Below, piece after piece: positions 22,190-32,374 of a DNA stretch of 64,000 nt. Position 1 is the stretch's first letter. Every line of letters starts with the position of its first letter. The translations under genes were made by a program, and so were the position numbers. This DNA is from Zingiber officinale. Its lineage: Eukaryota > Streptophyta > Magnoliopsida > Zingiberales > Zingiberaceae. The stretch spans positions 57,240,799 to 57,304,798 of the forward strand of contig NC_055992.1 of assembly GCF_018446385.1 (NCBI RefSeq). Direction: 5' to 3'. The notes under the pieces were generated by a model, which worked only from the letters and a program-made list of their open reading frames with translations, had not been told where the DNA came from and made no database searches.

Positions 22190-23468
22190 CAATAAATTAA
22201 TGAAAATTATAACATAGTAAATGAGCAAAACATTGAGTACTTCATACGTGTATATCTTACCATAATTTGGAGTATTATCCAAGTAAGATTTATCATGTTG
22301 AGCCATTAAATAAAGGGAGAGTGAGTGTGATATCAACAAATCTACTTCACGAAGAATAAAATACTCTATAATGTACAAAAGCTTGAGTTCTTCACTAGCT
22401 CTTTATCACTTTGCTTGGAAAAGAAAATGACAAAATTACATTACTCTTTATATCAATGAGCATGACTAGAATCATTTGCGTCTCCTCGGATGGATCTAGT
22501 GATTAGCACATGAGGTGTTGCCACCATGAGGTCTAGGGTTCGAATCTTGGCAAAGTCGAGGTAAATGTCTCTCTTATGCGCTAGTTACTATTCCAAAGTC
22601 TAGTAGCCGCCCGTGATTTACCTCCTCCATGTTGGTCCTGAGACTGGTTGGCAGGGGCGCTGGGGGCGAGTGTATTCACCTTTTGCCACCATGACTAGAA
22701 TCATTTGCAAATTCAATTTCATTCAAATACAAAATGACAATTTAGTTTTATGTCAAATAGCTCCATTAATGAAGTTCAGATTTTACATAATCTTAAGAAA
22801 TGAAATTCGGAAGTGCAATTGTCGAAAACCTTCCATTTTCTATGTTATAGAATTTTAAGAGGCAATTTATCATAGTTTGTTTCATGCAATACAGAAAATT
22901 AGAGTGATATAAAAGTAGAGGTATACCATACCTACCGTGAAGAGTAAACAAGAGCCCATTTAAAGAATGGGACACATTCACTTGACACAATTTACTCGAG
23001 AAGTTAAAGCATTATGAAATGCATCAATCTGGACCAAAGAAAGCTGAAGCAAATGAAATTTCATAATCTTTTTTGGTCTCTGATTTACTTTTATGACAGG
23101 GTAGGTACCATCTTAGGGAAGCCACTTGTTGAGTCGCCTCCATGAGCACAAACCAAAGGAGGATTTTTTATCCAACTATAATTGCATAGTTATTTTTGTG
23201 ACAAATAACTGATAAGCTAAAATCAAAATAACAAAGAGAAAATTGTGAGAGGGGAGGGGAGACCTGTTGGAGAGTGAAATGGAAATAGAGAGGAGAAAGA
23301 ATAACAACAGCAATAAGAAGACACTACCTCCTTACATCGATGAACAATTAGGGAAGAAACGATAATCGTGAGTCTTTTGTTGCAATTTCTAAGTCAATAA
23401 AAATTAGGGGAACAAGTTAACAATAAAAGCAACTCATATAATATGTCACTTCCACGATTAAATAAGTC
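22190..23468. repeat. 1.05-kb dispersed segment, copy 1 (with SINE inside)
   Basis: Aligns throughout with 50575-51628, from AAATTAAT/AAATTATxACATAGTAAATGAG at the left to TTAAATAAGTCT at the right, apart from a 229-base insertion (22480-22708). No LTR, target duplication or long terminal inverted repeat is evident at its ends. The minus strand contains a possible exon pattern (a CATGGAGGCGACTCAAC start-like site near 23140 and a GGTAGGTATGG donor-like site near 22930), so it may be a captured gene fragment, but no protein family is recognisable. Confidence 0.8.
22461..22708 (+). mobile_element. tRNA-derived SINE with 19-nt target-site duplications
   Basis: The SINE body is 22480-22689 (210 bp), flanked by identical 19-mers CATGACTAGAATCATTTGC at 22461-22479 and 22690-22708. 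The body starts with an A-box-like TGGATCTAGTGATTAGC and has a B box GGGTTCGAATC at 22536-22546, the internal Pol III promoter of tRNA-derived SINEs. It ends in a T-rich ACCTTTTGCCAC. The overall layout recalls the Au SINE family (moderate certainty). The paralogous locus at 50829-50847 has one copy of the 19-mer and no SINE. Confidence 0.92.
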
Positions 23469-24400
23469 TTCTTGTCTATTTTAATAGAAATTTGGACTTG
23501 AGAAAACATTCAAAAAAATAGAGAATTAAATTATAAATTAAAAAATAAGGGACGAAATTGGGACTACGTCTATAAGGAATTAAATTGGGATTATCCCAAA
23601 GAATCCAATCATGCAGAAAATAAAAATAAAAATAAAAATCAAATGGAAAGAAATTGAAAATCTTCAATAATAGAAAATCAAAAATCACACAAGAAAAATT
23701 AGGAAATATTTAATATTGATAATAAATATAAAATAAAATAGAAATATTCAAAATAGTAGATCTATAATACATTAGAAATTTAATTTTTATTATTTCGTAA
23801 TTATTTTTTTATTTAAGTAATAAATAGGGAATAATTATAAACATTAATTTAATTTTTTTATTTCAAATATTTTAATTTTATATTTACTAGTGAATTGAGT
23901 ATATAAATATAGATTCAAAATCTTATATTTTAATTGTCTTTGAATTAATATAATTTTTAATTATTTTTTCTATATGGAGTTATTTATTTTATTAATTTTA
24001 TTCCTAATTCTTGTATACATTATTATTTTCAGCAGTTTAGTTTTGATAAAGTGTCAACATATAAAGAATACCATATTACATACGTATATTTATTTGTAGT
24101 TAAATTTAAAAAATTAAATTTAAACACCATCTAATATTTGATGGGCTATTTAATTTAGGACAGTGGTTAAATCTATTCAGATATCTGCTTAAGTTAATAT
24201 GGTAATACAAAACCCATTAACCATTTTTAATGTGATTGCTATGGCCAACGGTAGATCTTCTCTGTCTAATAATATTAACGCACAAACATTTATTTAACTT
24301 TTTTCTTCTAGCAAATATTTTAAAACATTTTATCAGAATTAAATGGCCTGAATTCAATAAACTGAAAAAAAAAAACACATGGCGCCTCCCTCCTGAACGG
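23469..24400. other. AT-rich spacer upstream of the LEA gene
   Basis: Very AT-rich with runs such as repeated AAAAT near 23620-23640. No coding, repeat boundary or RNA gene was recognised. The last 50 bases become GC-rich and hold promoter elements of the following gene. Confidence 0.5.
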
Positions 24401-24405
24401 TTTCT

Positions 24406-24448
24406 CCAATCGGCGGCGATCCGGATCCGATTGTTCTCCTATAAATAA
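24406..24448 (+). promoter_or_regulatory. Core promoter of the LEA gene (CCAAT and TATA)
   Basis: CCAAT at 24406-24410 and TATAAATA at 24440-24447, about 110 bases before the start codon. A transcription start around 24470-24480 is expected, giving a 5' UTR of about 75 bases that includes a purine-rich GGGAGGGGAGAGAGAGGAGG run. Confidence 0.75.
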
Positions 24449-24550
24449 GCAGCCTCCCTTGGCTCCCCTATTTCTCAAACCCTATTTTGCAAGGTAAACT
24501 TGGGAGGGGAGAGAGAGGAGGAGACGGATTGAGTTGTAAAGGCGGCGGCG

Positions 24551-24928
24551 ATGGCTCCTTCTCTTTCCATTGTCAACCTTCGCGCTTCTCTCTCTTTCCT
24601 CACCGCCAGGTTCTTCTTCTTCTCCTCTCTCTTCTTATCAGCGTAGTGGTCGATCGATAGGTAGATTTGTGTTTCTGGTACTGACAGTGGGGGGTGTCGA
24701 TACAGGAGGTTGTGCTCGACGTCTGCCGCGGCGCACGAGGGAGGCGAGGCCTTTTTCCGGGGGGAATGGATGGCGAAGAAGGGGAAGGCGACAGATGATG
24801 GGGAGGTGGCGCGTTCCTGGGTGCCGGATCCGGTGACGGGCTACTATCGTCCCGCGAACGAGCACGGAGGCATCGACCCGGTGGATCTTCGTGAGATGCT
24901 GCTGAAGCCAAGCAAGCTGCGAACTTGA
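24551..24928 (+). CDS. LEA_3 family protein (LEA5/SAG21-like), two exons
   Basis: Host gene. Exon 1 is 24551-24609 and exon 2 is 24706-24928, joined across a 96-base GT-AG intron that splits an arginine codon (AG|G). The 93-residue product begins MAPSLSIVNLRASLSFLTAR, a short basic, serine-rich N-terminus like the mitochondrial or plastid targeting end of LEA5/SAG21 proteins. It ends with the family's diagnostic block VARSWVPDPVTGYYRPANEH and IDPVDLREMLLKPSK. The length fits the usual 90-105 residues, and a single intron early in the coding region is also usual. Members are small stress-induced proteins tied to drought, oxidative stress and senescence. Codons are strongly G/C-ending, unlike all surrounding DNA. 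The ATG is the first after the TATA and has a purine-rich context (GGCGATGG). No defect was seen; probably functional. Confidence 0.9.
24610..24705 (+). other. Intron of the LEA gene
   Basis: Donor CCAG|GTTCTTC, acceptor ATACAG|GAGG. The acceptor is the last AG before the conserved reading frame resumes. An alternative upstream acceptor at CTGACAG (24681-24687) would add 18 bases without shifting the frame. Confidence 0.82.
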
Positions 24929-27000
24929 GGGTTTTCATTGGCCGACTCAATCCTCTTCGCTGCCAAGTTCCATTCTTTGATTCAAATCGAGCTTTTGCAA
25001 TTCTGCCAAAAGACCAAAAATCAAAACACCGTTTTTTTTTATATTTCTAATTTATTGATAAAAGGGCGTTTCATCCTATGTATGTTTTTTTCCACTAGAT
25101 TTGCTTATTAAAAATTTGGATCCATTTTTTTAGTTTAATCAGTTTTTTCTAACATTAATTTATCGGTGATAAATTAAATTTTTTATTTATATAATTTGGT
25201 GATTGTATTTCTATTTTTTAATAGATAAAAGAGGAATATAACTAGTTTTTAAATCATTTTACAAATATTTAATTCACGCACTAAAGGGTGTAAAGTAGTA
25301 AAAAAAATCTTATTTGAATCAAATAAGATAAAAAAATAAATTATTTAACAGACTTATCTTAAAAATCTTAGCTTTATATTAAATTAACATCAATCAATGG
25401 TCCTGAGTTAAAAATTTTATTTTTTATAATTTCCAAAAAAATCAATTATAAATGAATTTTGATTAAAATTCATTTATAAGTCTACATATATTAAATTTAT
25501 TCTAAACCTGAATGACTCTCTTTTTTTATATTTTTCTAAGTTTGAAACTATTCAAATTCTCTTAGTCTAACCCTTCTGTTAATGATTTAGCTAAAAGTCA
25601 TTAATGAACCTAAACAAATCTGATTTATTTAAAACATTAATCAATTTTTTCACGATAATCTTATAATTGTAAACATGCTTAAATTCTCTAATTTTAAACC
25701 CTTTTAATCCATGGGGAAAAAATTTAGTTTTTAATGCTCAAACCAATCTCCTCTTAAATTCAACAAAAACAAATTGAATTTACTCCGAATCTAGATCAAT
25801 CTCTTCACAACACTTTCTTAAATTTAAACATGCTCAAATTCTCTGATTTTATATCTTCTTTAGCTAATGAGAACTTAAAAAAGATATTTAACCATGAATG
25901 AGTTTTGACAGTCATTCATGGGAATAATATACTTATCAATATCACTTTAACCCCAACATCATAATCTCTTTGACACACTTTTGAGCCTGATTATGTAAAA
26001 AAGAAAAAACAAATTGATTCTAGACTTTTTTTTTAAGCTATCAATGAGTAGTTAGTATTAGGAAAGTGGTATATCTATAAAAAAAAATTAAAAAAAGAGG
26101 TGCAGTATTATAAAAACTTATGTTTTAGTAAACTTGCGATTAAAAAGTCCAAGTAGATTTTTTTCCCCTCCTAGTGGTACATATGCAATCGAATAATTTT
26201 TTTCCGGTATTTATTATCCTTATTTAGTTTTAGAAAATTTTCTAGTATAGTATTAATTTTATATGAGTATATTAATAATAAATCATGAAAATTAAAAGGG
26301 CAAAATATTTTTATTTTATTCGCATTAAATTATATTTATTTTATATTTTATATTTAAATTACCAAAAATGGTAATTTTGTATTATGATGTTTTAATTCTA
26401 TTTTAATATTATATTTATAATTAATATTACATAAAATATGGAATACAAATTAATATTTTTAAAATACAACAAACTACTAGTATTAATTTAAAACTTATAA
26501 AAACATAACTTTTATTAAAAGAACGGACGACAAATCAACAAGGATCCTCCAGTTTCACATTGAAATTTGAGAATTATTTTATAATTTCTTTTGACAGATA
26601 GAGAAAATTTCAATATCCTAAAGTGGTGGTTATAGAAGGTTTAAAATTTTCCTGTCCTCTTTGTGATCGCCGAAGAAATTTTAGTTTGTCTAATATCAAT
26701 TGTTGATGTGAAGCAGACATTTAGTGTCAATGACAGCATATTAGACGAACGACAATCAACTTTATTTTTTGATTCATTGGAAGCTCAAGTATTACTCGAT
26801 AATTGGACCAGGGTTAAGAAAAGAAATTAAGGAACGTAACTTTCAGATAACAAAGTCGAAGATTTTGATACCAAAGGAATAAATACAACGGGAACGAGAA
26901 ATGAAATTGAGTAACAATGTCATTTCCTAATGTAAAAGGATAAAAAATTATAAAAGAATTATGTGAGTTTTATTCCCCTATACCTTAAGACTGTAAGCCC
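24929..27000. other. AT-rich downstream spacer, nothing recognised
   Basis: Includes the 3' UTR of the LEA gene (first about 100-150 bases, no canonical AATAAA close by). The rest is low-complexity A/T-rich DNA with no open frame over 60 codons, no inverted repeat pair and no RNA gene visible by eye. Confidence 0.5.
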
Positions 27001-27660
27001 TTTTCAAAATAAATTTTAAATTTTTTAATGTCATAATTTTGAACTATGGCAAATCGTGAACTGATAGTTCTAAACCGTAAACTATAATCATCTTAAGCAG
27101 TTAAGGTTAAGGGTCGATCTGCCAAGAATCATCGAACCGGTTGTTTCGAACCATCGATTCTGAACAATAGTAAGGTCTACTCCTATGCCATGACCTTTTC
27201 TTCTTTTTAATCCTCCCTAACCCTAATGTTTTCCCAACCACTTTTTCTCACCCACAAATCTTTTGTCGTAGTCGTTACCATTGTTGCCTCATCGTCGTCC
27301 CTCCTTATGTTGCTATGGCTACCATCGCTTTCACCTCCCACAATGCTATTATTGCCACCTCTTTCCCGAACCCTCCTATAGGCCTAGCCACCTTCCGATA
27401 GTGATTTGAGCAACAGAGAGTTTTGGGCCCCATCTTAATCGTCATAACTATGGCTTGTCGTTACTGCCAACGTCGCTATCGTCGTGTCACCAACGCTCCA
27501 TAGCAACAAGTATGATTAGACCTTTGATTTATGTGAAGTTTTCTTACTTAATCTCTTTTAATTACCTTTGTGCATGATTAAGCATACCATAAGGAGAAAA
27601 TATGAAGTATATTAAAATTTTATTTCACATGATGATTACTGATATTAAGAATCTTATTGT
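27001..27660. other. Degenerate repeat-like region of unknown origin
   Basis: Contains ATCGAACCGG/GTTTCGAACCATCGATTC, a small inverted-repeat-like core, followed by a CGTCGT/CCATCG-rich stretch near 27260-27500 that reads like decayed low-complexity coding sequence. No family could be named. Confidence 0.3.
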
Positions 27661-27674
27661 TGCCACATTAATTA

Positions 27675-27935
27675 TCATATTCATGCGCCGGGGCTATGGT
27701 GGAGGGGAAGAGCATCAATTTGTCACTTAAACACTCATGGTTCGATCTCTAACTATGGCACATTTGTATAGATTTTTCCTCTAAATGGGACGTGTAACCA
27801 CGAGATATTGGGATTCTGGAATGATGAGCTCCAAATGGGGTTGGGGTGCAACATTTTATTATCTTCACACCCGCGGTTCGATGCTCAACTACGACACATT
27901 TGTAGGGATTTTTCCTCCAAATGGGACCTGATCCT
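27675..27935 (+). mobile_element. SINE-like dimer with two B boxes
   Basis: Two related units: CATGGTTCGATCTCTAACTA at about 27737 and CGCGGTTCGATGCTCAACTA at about 27873. Each is followed after about 20 bases by ATTTTTCCTCYAAATGGGAC. The GGTTCGATC cores look like Pol III B boxes. An A-box-like GGCTATGGTGGAGGGG precedes the first. Target duplications were not identified. Confidence 0.55.
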
Positions 27936-29339
27936 ATCTGAAAGCTAGGGAGATGATGCGTTGGCTCTGTTGGATGATTTGTTGACTGACATAAGACTTC
28001 TTTAGCTTAGAATGGAACCTTCCTGCAATCCTGTACACAATCAAACGATTCGACAAAACGTTAGTGACCAAAGACCAGGGAAGGGATCCCTAGCAAGGCC
28101 CTTTGACGCTCAAGTTAGTACACTTTCCGGTGAATGGGCGAAGAAGAATAGTAGTGGATATGCGTCAAAGTACGTTCTAGATAATGCAAATTGTGTACTA
28201 GTGTTGACCATTAGCTTGTCACGTGACACTTCAAGTTATTAATTGTTGAAAACCCATATTAATTCAAGAGAAAAGATGTAGTATAGGTCCCAAGTCGTAT
28301 TTTTCCAAGGATAGTTAATAAATGTGTGCTTGATTTAGATCTAAAATTCTTTTTGAGTTTTCTATTTAGAAATGTGGGTTTGGTTCTTATACTTGGAGCA
28401 AAAGGTGTAATGGAACAACTAAAAGAAGGTAGATTCTTAACTTCTGATCCTCCCTCCAGTTCCTTAGATTATGATTGGATAACTCAAAATTCTCCCCCTA
28501 CCTGTATCCCAATCTTTCATGATTTGCCTTATTTTCTATTAACTTATGAATTTAATGATTTGGGTATTAATATTCACTGTATGCTAGTCTTTAAGGTTTT
28601 GTTAATTTTAGTAATAACCTTTATTCTAAAATTACGTCGAATAGTAACTAATGTTTCCCTTTTAGCTTATGCAATAAAGCCTGTCAAAGCAATAAACCGA
28701 AAGAAATAAGGAGTGCTTATAAGCCGAGCGGATTATGGTGTCCGACATTTAAGGTTGAGCGGAGTATGGCGTCCGATCCTCAAGGCCAAGCAAACTTTTG
28801 CTCAGGTTTATGCTGATTTATACCAAAATTCTTAGAACATGACAAACTGCTATTTAAAAGATATTTAAGACTGATCAAAATTGAATTCACTTGGGGCGAA
28901 GAATCAATCCTCACAAATTTGATCAAGTCTTATCTTACTATTTTTTTGTTCGAGTTATAAAAGCTCCTTCGGTTTTGTGGCTAAAGAGTTACACAGAAAA
29001 TCAAGTTTACCTCGATAAAAGCACTACTATCTTGAGATGATTGCTTGTCAAATCAATTATCGTCGTGCGCTTTTTATTGGTGACACGTGTGTGTATGTCA
29101 TTATAGGTGTACCATTTTTTCTTTTTCCACCGCCTTATCTTTATCATCCTAAGATTCACAATTAAACCTATCTTTTTTGTTGTTATGATCTGACGATCTT
29201 GTTTAGAATACCTTTTCTCAGGATTCTTACAAACATTCTATAAAAAACCCTAAGGCTTTCTTTTAATCTTCGTCTTCATTGTTTCTTCTCCGACTTTGCT
29301 TTTCTCCTCCTTTGGCTCTTGTACTCCCTTCTTTTAAAA
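27936..29339 (+). mobile_element. Element H 5' region (Transposase_28-associated repeat)
   Basis: Leads into the decayed gene at 29340. It contains short open frames (28012-28242 and 28326-28709) with no recognisable domain. Near 28720-28790 are two imperfect copies of a unit beginning GAGCGGATTATGG and GAGCGGAGTATGGC. I read it as the non-coding front of the element carrying the Transposase_28-like gene; the left border is not defined. Confidence 0.4.
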
Positions 29340-30003
29340 AATGACTGAGAGTAATGAGTGGTATGTATAATGTTCTTCCGCTTTCACTCTTGATGATGCA
29401 TGTGACCTCATATTAACTACGGCATTCCTTCCTATATAGTCATTCCAACTCTGGAAGATCGTCCTCATCGTCCTCCCCCAGAGAGCATCGCCATCTTTAA
29501 GGAACAAGTTGTATTAGGATTCTGTTTTCCATTACATCCTTTCTTTGTTAATGTCAGTCGCTACTTCAACATCCCGCTACACCAACTTATTCCCCAATCC
29601 CTTAACCTTTTGAGTGGTACTGTTATCGTCTTTCGTTTACTTAATGTCCCCTTATCTCCTCGTCTATTCCACTACTATTTTTGCCCTCGCCAAGTAGCGA
29701 ATGGTTTATTCAAGTTCTAGGCTCGCTATAAAGAAATTTTGTTTAACCGAGTCCCAACCCAGGAAGAATGGAGAAATAAATATTTCTTCATACGCCTCTC
29801 ACCTTCTCCACCTTACCCTGTGGCCTGGCAACAAGATCTTCTCTCTCTCCCTAATTTAGATAACATTTCTGCAGATCCAACTCTATGTAAACCCCTAGAA
29901 AAGTTAAAGGGTGTAAAGTGTAATTTACTCACCTTGGCCATAGAGGGCCTATTATATATTTTCGGACTCACTTCGGTCAACTTAGAGCTAAGTGCCACTT
30001 TTG
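29340..30003 (+). pseudogene. Element H gene, exon 1: Transposase_28-like (putative gypsy-type transposon protein)
   Basis: From about 29415 a single frame, with one TAG at about 29718, reads YGIPSYIVIPTLEDRPHRPP, PESIAIFKEQVVLGFCFPLH, PFFVNVSRYFNIPLHQLIPQ and, after the stop, WRNKYFFIRLSPSP. This is the conserved pattern of the plant 'putative gypsy type transposon' domain (PF04195): FPLHPFF, NIPLxQLxPQS, then W+xxFFFxRLSP. An ATG at 29341 is followed by frame breaks before the domain. Exon 1 appears to end at a donor, CTTTTG|GTGAGC (30003/30004). Function in mobile DNA is unknown. The copy is decayed and physically split by element E. Confidence 0.65.
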
Positions 30004-30096
30004 GTGAGCAAAAATCTCTATCTTTCTTGTAATTAACTAGTTGTAATTTTCCTACCATTTGTTATAGCAGCTTCTAACCTTTACTTATTTTTGTAG

Positions 30097-30393
30097 CAGA
30101 GGCCGTTATCCCAGCCTTCTTATACAAGAACACTCAGCTAATAAGAGCAGTCCTAAATAGGCTTAGGGAAGATTTACTGAAAGAGCATCAATTTGAACAA
30201 ACCTATGTGTCTATTGGTTCACTTCCTCCGGCTGAACCCTCTCGAGAGCAGTCTTCCAATTCCTCGAAATCAGATATGTCCTTGGTTATCCAGCGCAAAA
30301 GGACCCAAGAGGAGGCTTCAGGCCCATATATGCTTGAACAACCCATCTCCCAACAGTCTTCCCTTGCTCTGGTCGAGATTTCTTTTGCCCGAG
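30097..30393 (+). pseudogene. Element H gene, exon 2
   Basis: Starts after an acceptor TTTTTGTAG (30096) and ends at donor CCGAG|GTAAGAA (30393/30394). It reads EAVIPAFLYKNTQLIRAVLN, RLREDLLKEHQFEQTYVSIG, then a Ser/Pro-rich, probably disordered tail (SLPPAEPSREQSSNSSKSD). The frame is open throughout. The intron after it contains the whole of element E. Confidence 0.55.
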
Positions 30394-30420
30394 GTAAGAA
30401 CTCGGGTCTCAAAAATATAG

Positions 30421-30425
30421 TTATT
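30421..30425. other. Element E target-site duplication, left
   Basis: TTATT, identical to 46544-46548 just beyond the right LTR. Five bases is the usual size for copia integration. Confidence 0.9.
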
Positions 30426-30868
30426 TGTTAGTTAGAGTCTTAAAGTCAATCATTTGATTATTGTTGTATGGACTCATTGTATCATATTCTTATATATAAA
30501 GGTATTTTGTTTTTGGTTATTATGCTTACTTGTATTGATGCTAAATAAACTAAGTATAATAGCGTCCTTGAGTAGAAAGTTCTTACCTATATCAATCGAT
30601 TGATTGAATCGATAGTGAGATGATATAGGGAACACTACTCTTAATCATTCCTACTCTAGTATTAACATTCAGGGACAATGTTAATGCAATAAGACTAGTA
30701 TGTAGGTCAACTTGATAACTTGATCTCACAAGTCATGGATATAGAGATATCAAGTTGACACATGGGTATGCATTGGAGAATGTATACTAAATGACCCGCT
30801 ATGAGAAAGTATCATGGATCGTTATATGAGTGTCATATACTTTCTCATGTGGCTATTAGTATGACTAT
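30426..30868 (+). repeat. Element E left LTR, first part
   Basis: Matches 44724-45167 of the right LTR with few differences. Contains one small inverted repeat, AATCGATTGATTGAATCGAT (about 30596-30615). It is cut after ACTAT by element D and resumes at 37958. Confidence 0.93.
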
Positions 30869-31003
30869 TGTTGGTGCAACATCCCTCAGGTCAAGGTTGA
30901 CCTGGGTGACCAAGCTGAGTCTTGGTTTGAGTTTAGATGTTTGACAATAAGAAATTGATTGAAGAAGAGTCAAGTAGGTCAAGGTTGACCGGATACTTGA
31001 CAG

Positions 31004-31230
31004 GGAAGTCCTGGTGAGTGAAGGCAGGCAGAAGGAAAACCCTAGTGAGTGAAGCTAGGTGAAAGTCCTGGTGAGTGAAGCCAGGCAGAAGGAAAACCCT
31101 AGTGAGTGAAGCTAGGTGAAAGTCCTGGTGAGTGAAGCCAGGTGAAAGCCCTAGTGAGTGAAGCTAGGCAGATGGAAAACCCTAGTGAGTGAAGCTAAGT
31201 GAAAGTCCTGGTGAGTGAAGCCAGGCAAGG
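31004..31230 (+). repeat. Tandem array in D left LTR
   Basis: Repeats of about 57 bp made of two similar half-units, AGTCCTGGTGAGTGAAGCCAGG and AACCCTAGTGAGTGAAGCTAGG, separated by CAGAAGGAAA or TGAA. About four rounds are present. The right LTR has the same array at 36661-36890. Minus-strand frames over it (FHLASLTR repeats) are artefacts. Confidence 0.88.
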
Positions 31231-31479
31231 GAAAATCCAGATGGATCAAGGATGATCGGACATCTGGTGTTGGGAAGTCCAAGTAGGTCAAGGGAGTGAC
31301 CAGATACTTGGCATGAATAGAAAAGTCTAAGTGGGTCAAAGGAATTGACCAGACACTTGGTGGGAAGTCCTAGCAGGTCAAAGGAGTGACCAGATGCTAG
31401 GCATGATGTACCAACAGGTCAAGGTTGACCGGATGTTGGTTTGAGAGGCTTGGAACTTGGTTTTGGGCAAAAACCAAGT

Positions 31480-31730
31480 GTTGGATCGATCAGTGGATCG
31501 ATCCAGGCTTCTCCTAAGCGAACAGAGAGCCTCTGGATCGATCCGTGGATCGATCCAGATGTTCCAATCGATCAGTGGATCGATTGGGACGCGGCTGCTT
31601 CACGCGATAAGCGCTGGATCGATCCAGGCGCTTTTCCAGAGCACAGAGGCGCTCTGGATCGATCCGTGGATCTATCCAAAGCCTCCCCGATCGATTGGGA
31701 ACATTCGAATCGATCGGGATCCGACCGTTG
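31480..31730. repeat. GATC hairpin cluster in D left LTR
   Basis: Inverted repeats built from GGATCGATC(C/A)GTGGATCGATCC at about 31483, 31533 and 31567, a single GGATCGATCC at 31616, a further pair at 31656, and GATCGATTGGG/AATCGATCGGG near 31689-31720. Within units the arms flank a GT or AGT centre. Confidence 0.9.
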
Positions 31731-32241
31731 GCGTCGATAAAGGCCGCAGGCGTTCATTTCCTTCGGCATCTCTTCACGGTTTCATCTCAGATCTTCGCCA
31801 GCTCCTCCACAGCACTCTCAAAGCTCGTGATCGCCAGTTCTTGAAGGTTCTTGGAAGCTCTCCGAGTCAAGAGGCGGATCAAAGGCAAGAAGAGAAGCTA
31901 GGGTTAGGGTTTTCTGCATTCATTGTAAGCTTTGTGCTTGTATTTTGTTTCCCTTTCCTTCTTCTTGTACCGAGAGTCTTGTAGGGCTTCTCCGCCCTCG
32001 GTAGTTACCGAAAAGGAGTGTTTCATAGTGGAGGGTGCGTGCGTGGTGTGGATCCTTGGATTAGTCACCTCCTTTGGAGGTGGATACCAAGTAAAATCCT
32101 AGTGTTAGCGTGGTTGTATTTGTTTCTGTATTTTTCGCTGCATATTCTTGAAGAAACAATCAACGCCGAGCAACGCCGAGCACCGAGCGAACGCGACGAG
32201 CTATTCACCCCCCCCCTCTAGCTACTTTTGGTCCTAACAAG

Positions 32242-32253
32242 TGGTATCAGAGC
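32242..32253 (+). promoter_or_regulatory. Element D primer-binding site
   Basis: TGGTATCAGAGC, two bases after the LTR end: the complement of the initiator Met tRNA 3' end. Confidence 0.95.
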
Positions 32254-32374
32254 AAGGTTGCTTTTCACCGGAATCACCGCCGGAAGGGGCAAACATATCA
32301 AGAAAAGCTAGAGGGTGAAGAAGTTGGAGCAAATTCTTCAAGTTCAAGACTTTATCAAAAGCTCAACTTCTACA

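Larger units (their letters stand above)
30869..32239 (+). repeat. Element D left LTR
   Basis: TGTTGGTGCAAC to GGTCCTAACA, 1371 bp. In order: a tandem array (31004-31230), a GATC hairpin cluster (31480-31730), a weak TATA-like GATAAAGG near 31737, and a C8-T tract before the 3' end. The right LTR is 57 bp longer because of extra hairpin units. Confidence 0.94.

Noticed and set aside
24570..24950. Longer frames on both strands over the LEA gene
   Set aside because: The spliced plus-strand frame gives a complete LEA_3 protein; the others are shadows of GC-rich coding DNA.
28326..28709. 127-codon frame as a membrane protein
   Set aside because: Hydrophobic segments are AT-driven, no family is recognisable, and it lies in the front of a decayed mobile element.
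31151..31339. Minus-strand frame with repeated FHLASLTR residues, also at 36768-36995
   Set aside because: It is the translation of the 57-bp tandem array in D's LTRs and appears in both LTR copies.
31440..31984. 175-codon plus frame over D's LTR hairpins, with a 194-codon counterpart at 37113-37697
   Set aside because: Lies in LTR sequence, changes with hairpin copy number, and has no domain.
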